A stretch of DNA of 64,000 bases from an uncultured Clostridia bacterium (GTDB lineage Bacteria > Bacillota > Clostridia > Christensenellales > Borkfalkiaceae): assembly GCA_947629095.1 (NCBI GenBank), contig CANRCK010000002.1, forward strand, positions 1 to 64,000. Direction: 5' to 3'. Both the position numbers and the translations under genes were made by a program. Below, in pieces: positions 8,002 through 17,521 of this stretch. The notes under the pieces are model-generated. The model saw only the letters and a list, made by a program, of their open reading frames with translations, was not told where the DNA came from and did no database searches. Position 1 is the stretch's first letter. Every line of letters begins with the position of its first letter.

Positions 8002-8877
8002 TCAATTTCTCCCGCAGATTTTTTTGAGGTGTTCGCCGTAGGGGGATTTGCCGTACTCCTCGGCGGCGGCAAGCAGCGTCTCCCGCGATATCCAGCCGTT
8101 GTTGTACGCCACTTCTTCGGGCGCGGAAATGGTGACGTTTTGCCTTTTGGAGAGTATGCGGACAAATTCGCCCGCTTCGAAAAGGCTGTCGAACGTGCCC
8201 GTATCCAGCCACGCAAAGCCCCTGTCTAGGACTTGGACCGTAAGATCGCCCGCCTCGAGATACATTCTGTTCAAATCGGTTATTTCAAGCTCGCCGCGGG
8301 CGGAAGGCTTAATTTTTTTTGCAAAATCCACGGCGCGGTTATCGTAAAAATACAGCCCGGTTATGCAATAGTGAGACTTGGGCTTGAGGGGCTTTTCCTC
8401 CACGGAGAGCACCCTGCCGTTTTTATCGAACTCAACTATCCCGAAGCGCTCAGGGTCGGCTACGCCGTAGCCGAAAATGGTAGCCTTGCCCTCTTCGGCG
8501 TTGCGCTTTGCCTGCGCAAGCATCTTGGAAAAGCCGTTGCCGTAAAAAATGTTGTCGCCGAGAATCATTGCGCAGGTATCGCCGCCTATGAACTCCCTGC
8601 CTAAAATAAACGCCTGCGCAAGCCCGTCGGGGGAAGGCTGGACCTTGTAGCATAAACTCAGCCCCAAACGGGCACCGTCGCCGAGGAGTCTTTGGAAGTT
8701 GGGCAGATCCTGCGGTGTGGAAATTATTAAAATTTCCCTTATGCCCGCCTGCATCAGCGTGCAGAGAGGGTAAAATATCATCGGTTTATCGTATACAGGC
8801 AAAAGCTGTTTGCTTGTGACGCGGGTGAGCGGATATAACCTTGTGCCGCTTCCCCCCGCAAGTATGATTCCTTTCAT
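8002..8877 (-). CDS. rfbA: Glucose-1-phosphate thymidylyltransferase
   Basis: RfbA (RmlA) couples glucose-1-phosphate and dTTP to dTDP-glucose, the entry into the rhamnose pathway. The 291-residue protein opens with the nucleotidyltransferase signature [13 protein letters not shown] and continues with [20 protein letters not shown] and [12 protein letters not shown]. The length and the complete set of motifs match RmlA homologues. It is followed with a three-base gap by rfbB and preceded by the flippase gene, so rhamnose supply is co-transcribed with glycan export. Confidence 0.96.
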   Translation of the reverse strand: MKGIILAGGSGTRLYPLTRVTSKQLLPVYDKPMIFYPLCTLMQAGIREILIISTPQDLPNFQRLLGDGARLGLSLCYKVQPSPDGLAQAFILGREFIGGDTCAMILGDNIFYGNGFSKMLAQAKRNAEEGKATIFGYGVADPERFGIVEFDKNGRVLSVEEKPLKPKSHYCITGLYFYDNRAVDFAKKIKPSARGELEITDLNRMYLEAGDLTVQVLDRGFAWLDTGTFDSLFEAGEFVRILSKRQNVTISAPEEVAYNNGWISRETLLAAAEEYGKSPYGEHLKKICGRN

Positions 8878-8888
8878 TAAAAAGCTCC

Positions 8889-10328
8889 TTATGCCCGGTT
8901 TTCACCGCCGCGCTCACCCCTTTTGAAGAATTTTTTGAGCGCGGAAAGCAAGGTTTTATAGTTGAGTAAAACGTACGCCGCCACCATACAGCCGTAGGCA
9001 AGGCACGCCCACCAGCGGGATAAAAAGTATACCGCAAGTATGAATCCGGCGGACATAACCGCCTCTTCGATAAACGGCAGGAACATTTTTTTGCCGATTA
9101 CCCTGAGCACCATAATTTCGGAACAGACGGAATTGAGAGCTATTGCAGCCACGATGCACGCGAGCAGCGCGGTCATATTACGGAATACGAGCGCACAGAT
9201 GAGGAATGCCGCCACGCCGACGGCAGCCGAACACGCGTTGACCGCAAGCATATATTTTTCCTTTCTGTAAGCCTTTAAATAATTGTTTGTGAGCAGGCTC
9301 ACTTTTGAAGAATACACAACGAGGGGCAGCAAAACGCCGAGATATACAAGGCTGTCGGAATAATTCGGCAGCCACTTTTCCAGAATCCAGCAGCCCGGGA
9401 AATAAAACAGTATCGCAAAAAACAGCAGCGGCGACAAAAACGCGCGCGTGCCCATGTAAACTTCGGGCAGCTGTTCTTCGTTGAGGCGCTTTAAGGAAGG
9501 GAAAAGCACAACGCTTGCAGCGGTTATAAAGGTGATAAATACGTTTGAAACGCTGAACGCAAAGGAAACGTGCCCGAACATAAGGTCGTCCCAATTCCAC
9601 TGCACGATGAGCTTTGCGCTGCCTATAATAAGCATTGACGACCAATTTGCAAACATAAGGATTATGCCCGCGCCGACGTTTACGCCCGCCTCTTTTACGG
9701 CTTCCCTCAACCCCGTGCTCCTGCCGAGATACAGCCCCCTGTTCATCGCGCACGAAAGGGCAAAGCCTATTGCGTCGCCCATAAGGTCGGCTATGCAGTA
9801 CCAATAAAAATCGTTGACCCTGCATAAAAGCAATATGCCCACGATTACGCCGTAGGAAATTCTTTGGACGAGAATAAGTATGGCGTATTTGGGAATACGG
9901 TTGGTTATCTGGAAGCTGTATGAAGAATAGGTTACAAGGTTTTTTGTAACTATGCCGAACGCAACGAGGATCACAACGATTTGCGTTACGTCCTTGCAGG
10001 CAAGCAGGGATACCGCGGTTGTGATAAGCGTGAGCGCGCACGTGAAGCAAAGCAGAATTTTAAACTGCGAGCGCAGCCTCTCCTTGTCGAGTTCCTCGTA
10101 ATCGTACTGTGAATAGCGCAGCACTATGCCGTCCAGAAGCCCGAAATGCAGAACGCCGACATAGCCGACGTACAGCACGTACGTCTGCCAATAGGCGTAT
10201 TGATATTCGTCTATGAACTTGGGCACTATAAAATTGAGCACAAAGCTCACGAGCAGGGATATCACCTGCACCGATATTGAAATTATTACGTTTGCCGCAA
10301 ATTTTTTTGTGGTTATTCTTTGTTTCAT
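8889..10328 (-). CDS. Wzx-like polysaccharide flippase
   Basis: This 479-residue protein has about 12-14 membrane segments and belongs to the MOP superfamily of polysaccharide transporters (MatE/Wzx type). Such proteins flip undecaprenyl-linked repeat units to the outer face of the membrane. The N-terminal stretch ([20 protein letters not shown]) and the Lys/Arg-rich loop between helices are typical; sequence detail beyond hydrophobicity is weakly conserved in this family. Its start overlaps the upstream SDR gene by four bases. With the Wzy-like protein at 12046-13380 it makes a Wzx/Wzy-dependent export route the best interpretation. Confidence 0.85.
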   Translation of the reverse strand: MKQRITTKKFAANVIISISVQVISLLVSFVLNFIVPKFIDEYQYAYWQTYVLYVGYVGVLHFGLLDGIVLRYSQYDYEELDKERLRSQFKILLCFTCALTLITTAVSLLACKDVTQIVVILVAFGIVTKNLVTYSSYSFQITNRIPKYAILILVQRISYGVIVGILLLCRVNDFYWYCIADLMGDAIGFALSCAMNRGLYLGRSTGLREAVKEAGVNVGAGIILMFANWSSMLIIGSAKLIVQWNWDDLMFGHVSFAFSVSNVFITFITAASVVLFPSLKRLNEEQLPEVYMGTRAFLSPLLFFAILFYFPGCWILEKWLPNYSDSLVYLGVLLPLVVYSSKVSLLTNNYLKAYRKEKYMLAVNACSAAVGVAAFLICALVFRNMTALLACIVAAIALNSVCSEIMVLRVIGKKMFLPFIEEAVMSAGFILAVYFLSRWWACLAYGCMVAAYVLLNYKTLLSALKKFFKRGERGGENRA

Positions 10329-11311
10329 AAATTATCTTTTAAGGCTCTCATTCCATCGATAAGGTCGGCAAACGCCTCGTAAAGCCCGAAGCGCGGAGTC
10401 CAGCCCAAAGATTTGAGCTTTTGCGCGGAGAGGTTCATTTTAAGCGTGGGGGCATAGCCCGCCTTGGTTACGTCCTCCTCCCGTATGAGCACTTTAACTT
10501 TTCCGCCGCCGAAATTTTTTGCAACGAACTCCGCCATTTCGTAAACCGAGCAGTAGGTATCCTCGTTTGCGGCGTTATAAGCCTCCCCGTCGGCGCCGTA
10601 CAAAAGCACCGTGAGTATTGCGGAAACGGCGTCCTCAACGTGCAGATAATTGCGCTCGGTCAGCCCTTTGGTCTTTAAAATTATATCCCTGCCCTCGATG
10701 GCGCAGCGGGCAAATTCGGCAAATACCCTGCCGTCGGAATAGTTTACCCCGCCGCCGAAGGTCTGCGTGAGACGGACGGTTTTTGCGGGAACGCCGTACT
10801 CCGAGGCGTATGCCGCGCAGAGCGATTCGCACAGGCGTTTGCTTTCGGGATAGCTTGAACGGGGTTCGGTGCAGTTTAAATACGCGGGCGAGTTTTCGGT
10901 TATTTTATCGCCGTGCGGCGGCGCGCCGTACACCTCCATTGTGGAAAGATACACAAGCCCGGAAACGTTGTTTGCGCGCGCGAATTCGAGAACGCGCCGG
11001 GTGCCGCACACCGCCTCGTTTATAACTTCCGCCGGCGAAGAGACAAAATCTTTGCTTGCCGTGCGGTTTGCGCCGTGTATAACGTAGTCCGCGCCGATAT
11101 CTTCGGCTTTTAAGTCGCACACGTCGGTTATATCCAGCGCAAGATTGTCCTGCGCAAGATTTGCAAACGCCGCCTCCGCCCTTTGCCTGCTCCTCACCGA
11201 AGCCGTGACCTTTGCGCCGATCCCCAGCAATTTTGCAACGAGCGCCCTGCCGATGAGTCCGCTTGCACCCGTTATATATACCGTTTTGTTTTTTAAAGGG
11301 CTGAAATCCAT
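10325..11311 (-). CDS. NAD-dependent epimerase/dehydratase (extended SDR)
   Basis: A 328-residue nucleotide-sugar-type short-chain dehydrogenase. It shows GASGLIGRAL near the N-terminus, an STMEVYG active-site strand and the catalytic Y-x3-K in SSYPESKRLCE. The exact reaction is not readable. The gene follows an IspD-like cytidylyltransferase and the unit also encodes LicD, so it may make or reduce a CDP-linked intermediate; it could equally be a UDP-sugar epimerase. I place the start at the ATG at 11311, one base past the upstream stop; an in-frame TTG at 11323 is an alternative. Confidence 0.82.
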   Translation of the reverse strand: MDFSPLKNKTVYITGASGLIGRALVAKLLGIGAKVTASVRSRQRAEAAFANLAQDNLALDITDVCDLKAEDIGADYVIHGANRTASKDFVSSPAEVINEAVCGTRRVLEFARANNVSGLVYLSTMEVYGAPPHGDKITENSPAYLNCTEPRSSYPESKRLCESLCAAYASEYGVPAKTVRLTQTFGGGVNYSDGRVFAEFARCAIEGRDIILKTKGLTERNYLHVEDAVSAILTVLLYGADGEAYNAANEDTYCSVYEMAEFVAKNFGGGKVKVLIREEDVTKAGYAPTLKMNLSAQKLKSLGWTPRFGLYEAFADLIDGMRALKDNL

Positions 11312-11312
11312 A

Positions 11313-12059
11313 TCAATCTTCAAAGCCGTAAATCTGCCTGTCCTCTCTTGCGTCCAGAATGGCGCGCATGGTGTAGTAATCGTCGGGAGTGGTTATTTTT
11401 ATGTTTTCGTAGGGGCCGTCCACCATATGCAGGGTGTAGCCGTAATTCTTCATAAGCGTGCAGGAGTCTATGGAGTCGGTCAACCCGTCCGCCAAAGCCC
11501 GTTTATGTACGGAGAGGATATCGTTGAGCCAAAAGCTTTGCGGCGCCTTTGCCACGCGCGACTTTGCGCGGGGGGGAACCTGTTCCACGCAGCCGTTTGA
11601 ATCCACAACAACTATAGTCTCCTTTACCGTCCCCGCGGTAATTGCCGAACCGTGCTCCTTTACGCACTTTATATTCTCGGAAAGAAGCTCGGGGGTAATA
11701 AGCGGGCGGACGCCGTCGTGAATCAGAACTATGGCGTCCCTGCCTGCCGCAATCTCCTCGGCGGCAACAAGCCCGTTGTATATCGACAGCTGACCCGATT
11801 TGCCTCCGGGCACGATTTTTTTGACCTTTTCTATCCTGAATTTATATAAAAGTTCCTTTAAATAGTCTATCCACTCTTCCACGCACGCAACAACTACGGC
11901 GTCTATATCGCCGTTCTTTTCAAAGTGTTCGAGCGTGTAAATTATTATGGGCTTGCCGTGCAGTTCCAAAAACTGTTTGGGTTTTTCCTTGCTGCGCATG
12001 CGGCTGCCTACGCCGCCGGCAAAAATTACGCCGATATTCATAACCTTACCCTTTTCCAT
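11313..12059 (-). CDS. IspD/TarI-family cytidylyltransferase
   Basis: The 248-residue enzyme transfers CMP from CTP to a polyol phosphate. Motifs are FAGGVGSRM, PKQFLELHGKPIIIYTLEHF, HDGVRPL and the closing KITTPDDY. The family includes IspD (methylerythritol phosphate) and TarI/Bcs1 (ribitol-5-phosphate). Because it sits between a Wzy-like protein and an SDR, in a unit with LicD, and far from the dxr gene of this window, a role in CDP-ribitol-like precursor synthesis seems likelier than isoprenoid synthesis. Two starts are credible: ATG at 12059 with AAGGAG seven bases upstream, and ATG at 12041 with AAGG upstream. Confidence 0.82.
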   Translation of the reverse strand: MEKGKVMNIGVIFAGGVGSRMRSKEKPKQFLELHGKPIIIYTLEHFEKNGDIDAVVVACVEEWIDYLKELLYKFRIEKVKKIVPGGKSGQLSIYNGLVAAEEIAAGRDAIVLIHDGVRPLITPELLSENIKCVKEHGSAITAGTVKETIVVVDSNGCVEQVPPRAKSRVAKAPQSFWLNDILSVHKRALADGLTDSIDSCTLMKNYGYTLHMVDGPYENIKITTPDDYYTMRAILDAREDRQIYGFED

Positions 12060-13380
12060 AATTTATCTCCTTTTTTGCCTTTTGGCTTTTTGCGCTCTTT
12101 TTGCGCACGCCGTAAACCCCGTAATACACGACCGCCATCCAGAACAGTTCGTAGAGGAAACTGAGCGAAAATCTGCCGAACAGCTGCTCGGCTATGGGGA
12201 AAAAGATGATGGGATAAATGAGCATACAGTACAGCACCCACGAAAAGCCGTATTTATGGCGCAGGGCGTTGTTGAACAGACAGCGGTAAAAGCCGCCGAG
12301 TAAAAACGGAAGAATTATTACGCCCAAATAGCCGAAATCCTCAACGAAGGGTTTAAGCGCGGTGTAGACGTTGGAGATATAAATATAGCCCGTTGAACTC
12401 GTGTATGAAATGACCTCGTCAAAACGGGCGACAGTGCCGAAGTCGACCTTGAAGCCCAAAGTGCGCAAAATGCCCTCAAAGGACCTGAAAAACGTTGCAA
12501 GCGTGGAGTTGCCGAGCATCATTTCGCCGTTGTAATTCTTTATCCAGATATTGAAATTGTTCAAACCCGAACCGCCGTAGATACTCAGCGAATTCAAAAG
12601 GTTGGAAGAATAGCGCTTTGCCTTGCCCAAAAGGAAAAACAGCAACAAGATCCCCGCCATCATAAGCACGACGCGCAGCACTATGCTCAGGTTGGGGTTG
12701 CGCTTTTTGGTGTTGGCCATATAGAACATAACATAGAGAGTAATTGCATAAAAGGCATACCGCAAAAAGATGTTTCTGTCCGTGGTGAACAATACCGTAA
12801 CCATAAAAATAATTACGGGGATTAAAAGCTTTATTATGCTTACGCGGTCCCTGCGCGAATACATGCGCTGGAAAAGCCTGTACGTGTTTACGTATGCGAT
12901 TGCAACTACCGCTTCAAGCATCTGGGAATAGAAAAAGCCCGGGGTGTAGCCGTTTACCACGCTGTCGTATATGTGCCTAAGCTTTTCGCTGAGGCTGCCG
13001 TAGCCGCCCACGTCGGAAAGCAACTTGAAAACGTATATAAATGCAAGCGCCGCCGAGAGTACTATGAACAGCGTGGCAGGATACTTGGTTTTAAGCCCCG
13101 CCTCCTCCGGCGAAACGCGGACGCGGGTTTTGGGAGCGGACGGAAGAATCTGCCCGAACGCAAGGTCGCCCGCCCACCAAAAAATCAAAGCCGTGGAAAC
13201 GTAGATTATAAAGTTTACGTTTATATCCACGTCCCACTTTTTTGAATTGAAAAGAACTATGCAATAGCAGGCGGTTATTGCAAGGCACAGCAAAAACCAT
13301 GGCGAAAGCAGATTTCTTTTGCCATATAAAAACGCCGCAAGAAGCAGGCACAATAAAATTGTAAGCGCAACTACAGCCAA
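12046..13380 (-). CDS. Wzy-like oligosaccharide repeat-unit polymerase
   Basis: A 444-residue membrane protein with about eleven segments and a central loop, consistent with polymerases that link undecaprenyl-carried repeat units outside the cell. Sequence motifs are poor in this family; the assignment rests on topology, on the TEL-like pattern FFRSFEGILRTLG followed by YISNVYTALKPFVEDFG (typical of the O-antigen polymerase family), and on the surrounding genes. The start is TTG, supported by a GGAG ribosome-binding site eight bases upstream. It overlaps the cytidylyltransferase by up to 14 bases. Confidence 0.78.
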   Translation of the reverse strand: MAVVALTILLCLLLAAFLYGKRNLLSPWFLLCLAITACYCIVLFNSKKWDVDINVNFIIYVSTALIFWWAGDLAFGQILPSAPKTRVRVSPEEAGLKTKYPATLFIVLSAALAFIYVFKLLSDVGGYGSLSEKLRHIYDSVVNGYTPGFFYSQMLEAVVAIAYVNTYRLFQRMYSRRDRVSIIKLLIPVIIFMVTVLFTTDRNIFLRYAFYAITLYVMFYMANTKKRNPNLSIVLRVVLMMAGILLLFFLLGKAKRYSSNLLNSLSIYGGSGLNNFNIWIKNYNGEMMLGNSTLATFFRSFEGILRTLGFKVDFGTVARFDEVISYTSSTGYIYISNVYTALKPFVEDFGYLGVIILPFLLGGFYRCLFNNALRHKYGFSWVLYCMLIYPIIFFPIAEQLFGRFSLSFLYELFWMAVVYYGVYGVRKKSAKSQKAKKEINYGKG

Positions 13381-13398
13381 ATTTTCAACTCCGAAAAA

Positions 13399-14307
13399 CT
13401 AAAACCAGCCTGCCATAACTTTTATGAAAAAGCCCGCGCGGCTCTCCCCCGTGTGGGAGCGCAGCTCTTTGCCGTGTTTTAAAAGTTTTGTCTTTTTTGC
13501 GAGGGCGCAATCCAAAAGAAGAGGAAAGCCCTGCGCTTCTGCGGGGAACGCCCTTACAGCCTCTTTTGCAAGCATGCTTCTGCCGTTCCTCGACTCGGGA
13601 CAAAAGAGCTTTTTGAACTTTTTTTTGAGTCTCTTTAAAAGCCCGTCCCCATATGCCCCCACCACGTTGCCTGCGTGCTGGCGGTATTTTATAAACGAAC
13701 GGCTGTCGTATACGAGTCCGCCGCACAGGGCGGCGGCTTCGGCAAGCCATACGTCGTGTATTCTGTTCTTTAAAAGGCGCGGCGTGGGGCGGGCGGCGGG
13801 ATCGGTCACCTTGACGAAAAAGCCGTTGGTCATAACCATAGTGCAGCCGGCGAGAGTGTTTGAACTCATTATTTCTTCGGGCGACATATGCATTTTTTCG
13901 TCCGCGCCGTATCTCATTCCCAAACTGTTCCCTTCCGCATCGGTACACTCCTGGTTGGAAGTATACAAAAGCCCGCCGCGCTCCCGCAAAAATTTTGCCG
14001 CTTCAAAAATTTTTTGGGGCAGCCAGATATCGTCCTGGTCGGAAAGCGCGTAGTAATCAAACGTATCGGGCACGGAATATAAAAGCTCCATAAAGCTGTT
14101 GCCCACGCCGACGTTTTTTGCAAGCTCATAGTGGAAATTGCCGTGGTTTTTTGCATATTCCTTTAAAATTTCCGCCGTGCCGTCCGAGGAACCGTCGTCG
14201 CGCACGAAAATTTCAATCTCCGCGCCCGTTTGGGCGAGGAGACTTTCAAGCTGCTCCGCAAGATATTTTTCGCCGTTGTACGTGCTTACGAGTATTGCCG
14301 CAGTCAT
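13399..14307 (-). CDS. GT2-family glycosyltransferase
   Basis: A 302-residue GT-A fold transferase that presumably adds one sugar to the lipid-linked repeat unit at the cytosolic membrane face. The N-terminal domain has VSTYNGEKYLAEQLESLL, the VRDDGSSDGT nucleotide site and the metal-binding ALSDQDDIWLP, which resembles rhamnosyltransferases of the WsaF/RfbF group. That would fit the dTDP-rhamnose genes of the same unit, but donor specificity cannot be proved from sequence. It overlaps the LicD gene by four bases and ends 18 bases before the polymerase. Confidence 0.88.
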   Translation of the reverse strand: MTAAILVSTYNGEKYLAEQLESLLAQTGAEIEIFVRDDGSSDGTAEILKEYAKNHGNFHYELAKNVGVGNSFMELLYSVPDTFDYYALSDQDDIWLPQKIFEAAKFLRERGGLLYTSNQECTDAEGNSLGMRYGADEKMHMSPEEIMSSNTLAGCTMVMTNGFFVKVTDPAARPTPRLLKNRIHDVWLAEAAALCGGLVYDSRSFIKYRQHAGNVVGAYGDGLLKRLKKKFKKLFCPESRNGRSMLAKEAVRAFPAEAQGFPLLLDCALAKKTKLLKHGKELRSHTGESRAGFFIKVMAGWF

Positions 14308-15134
14308 TTGTCGCCGTCCCTGTAATACGCCTTGAAGGTGTGGTGCGTAACCTGTTTTTCCGCGGGGGGAAGCTGCATATAATCGCCGTAATGCGCCTTT
14401 AAATATTCGTCGTAAGCCGCAATCGCGTAAAATTCCCGCCCTTCGAAGGTAAGCGTTGTCAATTCGGTGAACAGCTCCCGCCTGTAAATTTCCCTTTCGC
14501 GGTAGGCTCCGCCCACGGCGGCGGCATAGGCAACCTTATCGAAATCTATATTTTTATATTTATTTTGCACTTTTTGAAACAGACGCTTTTTGTTAACCAT
14601 GCGGCTAAGAACAAACAGCGCAAAGCGCGCAGGCTCCACGTACCACGGGTGCGTTTTGGAGCGAAAAAAATGCGCCCAGCCCGCCGCGCCTATAAGCGCC
14701 CTTTTAAAAGCCGTGGAACGGAATTTTTTTACAGCCTTTTTATAGCTGTCGGCAAGCCCGTCCACGGGGAAAACGTCTATAAAAACCCCAAAGCCCTGCC
14801 ATTCGCTGCCCGAAACGTCGTCCAGCAAAACCGTGTCGGGATTATAGATTTTTGCGGAAAGATCGCAAAATTCCGCATTTGTTTCAAACGAGCGTATTTT
14901 AAAGCCCGTTTCGTGCGAAAGGCAATAGCTTATGAACGCGTCGTAGTCGGGGCGGGGCATCATTACGTCCACGTCGTCGTCCCACGGGATAAAACCTTTG
15001 TGGCGCACGGCGCCCAAAAGCGTGCCGCCGCCCAGAGAATAGCGATATCCCCTTTCGCGGCAGAGTTTATCGAAGGAAACGAGTAGCTCCGTTTCTATCT
15101 GTTTAAGTTGTTGTGTGTCTATGTATCCGCCCAA
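14304..15134 (-). CDS. LicD-family phosphotransferase
   Basis: LicD proteins transfer a phosphorylated group such as phosphocholine or polyol phosphate from a CDP-linked donor to a glycan. The 276-residue protein has the defining motif near residues 33-60 (YSLGGGTLLGAVRHKGF then IPWDDDVDVMMP), a nucleotidyltransferase-like metal site. The start is TTG at 15134 with GGAGG seven bases upstream. Since the same unit encodes a CTP-dependent cytidylyltransferase, polyol-phosphate decoration is plausible; phosphocholine is an alternative, though no choline kinase is visible here. Confidence 0.87.
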   Translation of the reverse strand: MGGYIDTQQLKQIETELLVSFDKLCRERGYRYSLGGGTLLGAVRHKGFIPWDDDVDVMMPRPDYDAFISYCLSHETGFKIRSFETNAEFCDLSAKIYNPDTVLLDDVSGSEWQGFGVFIDVFPVDGLADSYKKAVKKFRSTAFKRALIGAAGWAHFFRSKTHPWYVEPARFALFVLSRMVNKKRLFQKVQNKYKNIDFDKVAYAAAVGGAYREREIYRRELFTELTTLTFEGREFYAIAAYDEYLKAHYGDYMQLPPAEKQVTHHTFKAYYRDGDK

Positions 15135-15156
15135 GGCAATTCCTCCGCTTTAACGG

Positions 15157-16038
15157 CTAATTTATAACGCCGATAATCTGGCTGCCGTACTGCTCCGTAA
15201 CGTCGTTGCCGCACACGTCGGTAACTTCGGTGACAGCCTTGTTGCTGACCGCCTGCTGACCTTCGGCTTTTGCAAGGAACCACTCGTATTCTATATCCAC
15301 GTGCCCCAAATCCAAAGCCTGTATGCTTTTTGACATATCGTAGCAAAGCACCGTGGCGGTGGGTCCGAGCGCGCAAATCATAAGGTCGTAATTGCCCGTT
15401 TCAACTTCCCTTTGGGTTGCAGCCAGAATTTTATCATATGCAAAAAAGGCGTTTTTTGAAGGGCAGAGCAATCTCTTTATAGAAGCGGCGCCGGCAAACA
15501 AATCGTTGCCCATGCCCATACGGCTCTTTTCGCCTTCCACTATCAAAAGCCGCTTGCCGTTCCATAGCTGTTTGAGTTTTTCAACGTACTCCGCGCCCCG
15601 CCGCATGGACGGAATGCGCTCCGCGTAAAACCTGCTTATATTCGTGTCGCCGTAGCGCGAGCCGCCGGCATAAAAATCCCTGTACCAGAAGCCGCGCGTG
15701 CAGCGGAGATAATTTTCCCACCATTTTTTATCGTCAGGCATATAAAAATCAAGCGTGCGGAACACGTCGGGAATACAGACGAGAACGTTTTGGTCTCTAT
15801 TTGCGGCTACGCCCGAAAGCCTTGACGAAAGTTCCTTATCAGCGTCCTGGAATTTTATTCCGACACCGCGCATAAGATTGAACTCCCCGTCGCCGAAGCG
15901 GCACACCGAGCAGCCGTTTTTAAGAATATAGCCGAGGGTGGTTTCATCGTCCATTATCTCGGGCATGGGGAATTTTTGCGAGAGCCTGCGGGAAGCGGGC
16001 GCGGACAGCATAAATTTAAATTTGTGGATAAAATTCAT
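15157..16038 (-). CDS. GT-D fold (DUF1792/SP_1767-like) glycosyltransferase
   Basis: A 293-residue protein of the GT-D class. The hallmark is SVCRFGDGEFNLMRG (about residues 42-56), followed by the central strand RLLIVEGEKSRMG and LMICALGPTATVLCYD. Family members transfer glucose or similar sugars onto surface glycans or glycoproteins and use a D-x-E metal site, here within GDGEF. It abuts the next GT2 gene with one base between stop and start. Which sugar it adds is unknown. Confidence 0.82.
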   Translation of the reverse strand: MNFIHKFKFMLSAPASRRLSQKFPMPEIMDDETTLGYILKNGCSVCRFGDGEFNLMRGVGIKFQDADKELSSRLSGVAANRDQNVLVCIPDVFRTLDFYMPDDKKWWENYLRCTRGFWYRDFYAGGSRYGDTNISRFYAERIPSMRRGAEYVEKLKQLWNGKRLLIVEGEKSRMGMGNDLFAGAASIKRLLCPSKNAFFAYDKILAATQREVETGNYDLMICALGPTATVLCYDMSKSIQALDLGHVDIEYEWFLAKAEGQQAVSNKAVTEVTDVCGNDVTEQYGSQIIGVIN

Positions 16039-16039
16039 C

Positions 16040-16825
16040 TTACCCCTCCCCTTTGGTTCTTTTTCTCATAAATATTTTTTTAAGCGCGCCGTAGAAGAGA
16101 TGTATCGTCATATAGTAAAACGAAGCGATTCTGCCGCGGTTTTCGCTGTACCGCATAAGGTAGTAGTGGTTTTTGACCAGCCGCAATTTTTTTCCGTGGG
16201 AAAGGGAAACCCTGCGCACGCGATATTTTGCAAGCGTTTCGCCAAGGTAATGGCACTCCGCTTTTTTTACCGCTTTAAGCCACAGGGCATAGTCGTTTTC
16301 GCCGTTGCCGATCCGTTCGTCTATCTGCAAGCGCCCCACAACGGTTGCGTCGTACATCACCGTGAGGCACCCGGGATAGCAATAGCGGAACATTTTGCGC
16401 TTGCCTACCGCCTTGGGTCCCGTTATTTCCACGCCGAGCGGCTTTGAGTTTTCGTCTATTTGCTCGTATCTCGTATAGCTGAACGCATAGCCGTTTTGGT
16501 TCATAAAGGATATCTGCCTTTCCAGCTTTTGGGGATACCACACGTCGTCGCTGTCCAAAAAGGCAATCCATTTTCCGATTGCTTCGCCCAAAGCCCTGTT
16601 GCGCGCCGCTGCCGCGCCGAGGTTTTTTTCCTGCACGAACAGCTTTATGCGCCCGTCCCTTTGGGCATAACTGCGGATAAGCTCCGCAGAGCCGTCCGTG
16701 GAACAGTCGTCAACGACCAAAAGCTCCCAATCGGTATACGTTTGGACAAGAACGGACTCTATTGTCTCCGCAATAAATTTTTCGCCGTTGTAATTCGGCA
16801 TAATAACAGACACTTTCTCTTGCAT
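16040..16825 (-). CDS. GT2-family glycosyltransferase
   Basis: A 261-residue GT-A transferase with VIMPNYNGEKFIAETIESVL, the donor site VVDDCSTDGS and the metal-binding AFLDSDDVWYPQKL. It resembles WfgS/WcaA-type enzymes of capsule clusters. The C-terminal tail is basic (SLSHGKKLRLVKNHY) and probably contacts the membrane. The start abuts the stop of the phosphoglycosyltransferase gene, so it likely adds an early sugar of the repeat unit. Donor and linkage are unknown. Confidence 0.88.
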   Translation of the reverse strand: MQEKVSVIMPNYNGEKFIAETIESVLVQTYTDWELLVVDDCSTDGSAELIRSYAQRDGRIKLFVQEKNLGAAAARNRALGEAIGKWIAFLDSDDVWYPQKLERQISFMNQNGYAFSYTRYEQIDENSKPLGVEITGPKAVGKRKMFRYCYPGCLTVMYDATVVGRLQIDERIGNGENDYALWLKAVKKAECHYLGETLAKYRVRRVSLSHGKKLRLVKNHYYLMRYSENRGRIASFYYMTIHLFYGALKKIFMRKRTKGEG

Positions 16826-17521
16826 TCAGTCATTCCTCTTGAGTACGGCGAAAACCGTTTTGAACATAGTGCCTATATCCCTGAAAAAGCCCTGCTTTTT
16901 TAAAGATTCAAGGTTATATTTCATTTTTTGGGGCAGTATTTCGTTTACATAAACTTCGCCGGCGTTTTCGGCGTTCTGCAAAAGATTGCTTTCGTCCTTA
17001 TATTTTATGCTCGCCTCCGACGTGACCCCCGCCGGCAAAAGCAGGGTGGCGCGCATTTCGGGCGTGTATCTTTCAACAAACTCCGGAACCTCGGGGCGGG
17101 TGCCCACAAAGGACATTGCGCCGCGGAAAACGTCTATAAGCTGCGAAACTTCGTCAAGGCGCAGCTTCCTTATAAATTTGCCGACCTTGGTTATTCTTTT
17201 ATCGTCCCCCGAGGTGACCCGCGCGCCTATTTCGGCGGCGTTTACAACCATTGTCCTGAATTTGAATATGCGGAACTCCCTGCCGTATTGCGTAACTCTC
17301 GTCTGCCGAAAAAACACCGGTCCGCGGCTGTCCGCCTTTATGGCTATTGCCAGAACGAGGAACAGGGGCGAGAGAACGACCAGAAGCACGGCGGAGACGA
17401 AAACATCGAATATCCTCTTCCAGAACAACGAAAAATTCTTTTTTCTTAAAATCCGGTAGTAGGGATAAACCTCTTTGCAGCGCATATTTTCGGGCAGTTT
17501 ATCCCAGCGTTTTACAAGCAC
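16826..17521 (-). CDS. Phosphoglycosyltransferase initiating glycan assembly (PglC/WcaJ C-terminal type)
   Basis: This 231-residue monotopic enzyme transfers a sugar-1-phosphate from a UDP-sugar to undecaprenyl phosphate, starting repeat-unit synthesis. A re-entrant helix (about 35-57, RIFDVFVSAVLLVVLSPLFL) is followed by GPVFFRQTRV, FKFRTM, the catalytic Asp-Glu dyad in LRLDEVSQL and GTRPEVPEF. It has only the catalytic core, like PglC. GTG at 17521 is the start, with GGAG nine bases upstream, overlapping the aminotransferase gene. Next to PglE- and PglF-like genes, a 4-amino- or 4-acetamido-6-deoxy-GlcNAc phosphate is a likely substrate. Confidence 0.9.
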   Translation of the reverse strand: MLVKRWDKLPENMRCKEVYPYYRILRKKNFSLFWKRIFDVFVSAVLLVVLSPLFLVLAIAIKADSRGPVFFRQTRVTQYGREFRIFKFRTMVVNAAEIGARVTSGDDKRITKVGKFIRKLRLDEVSQLIDVFRGAMSFVGTRPEVPEFVERYTPEMRATLLLPAGVTSEASIKYKDESNLLQNAENAGEVYVNEILPQKMKYNLESLKKQGFFRDIGTMFKTVFAVLKRND

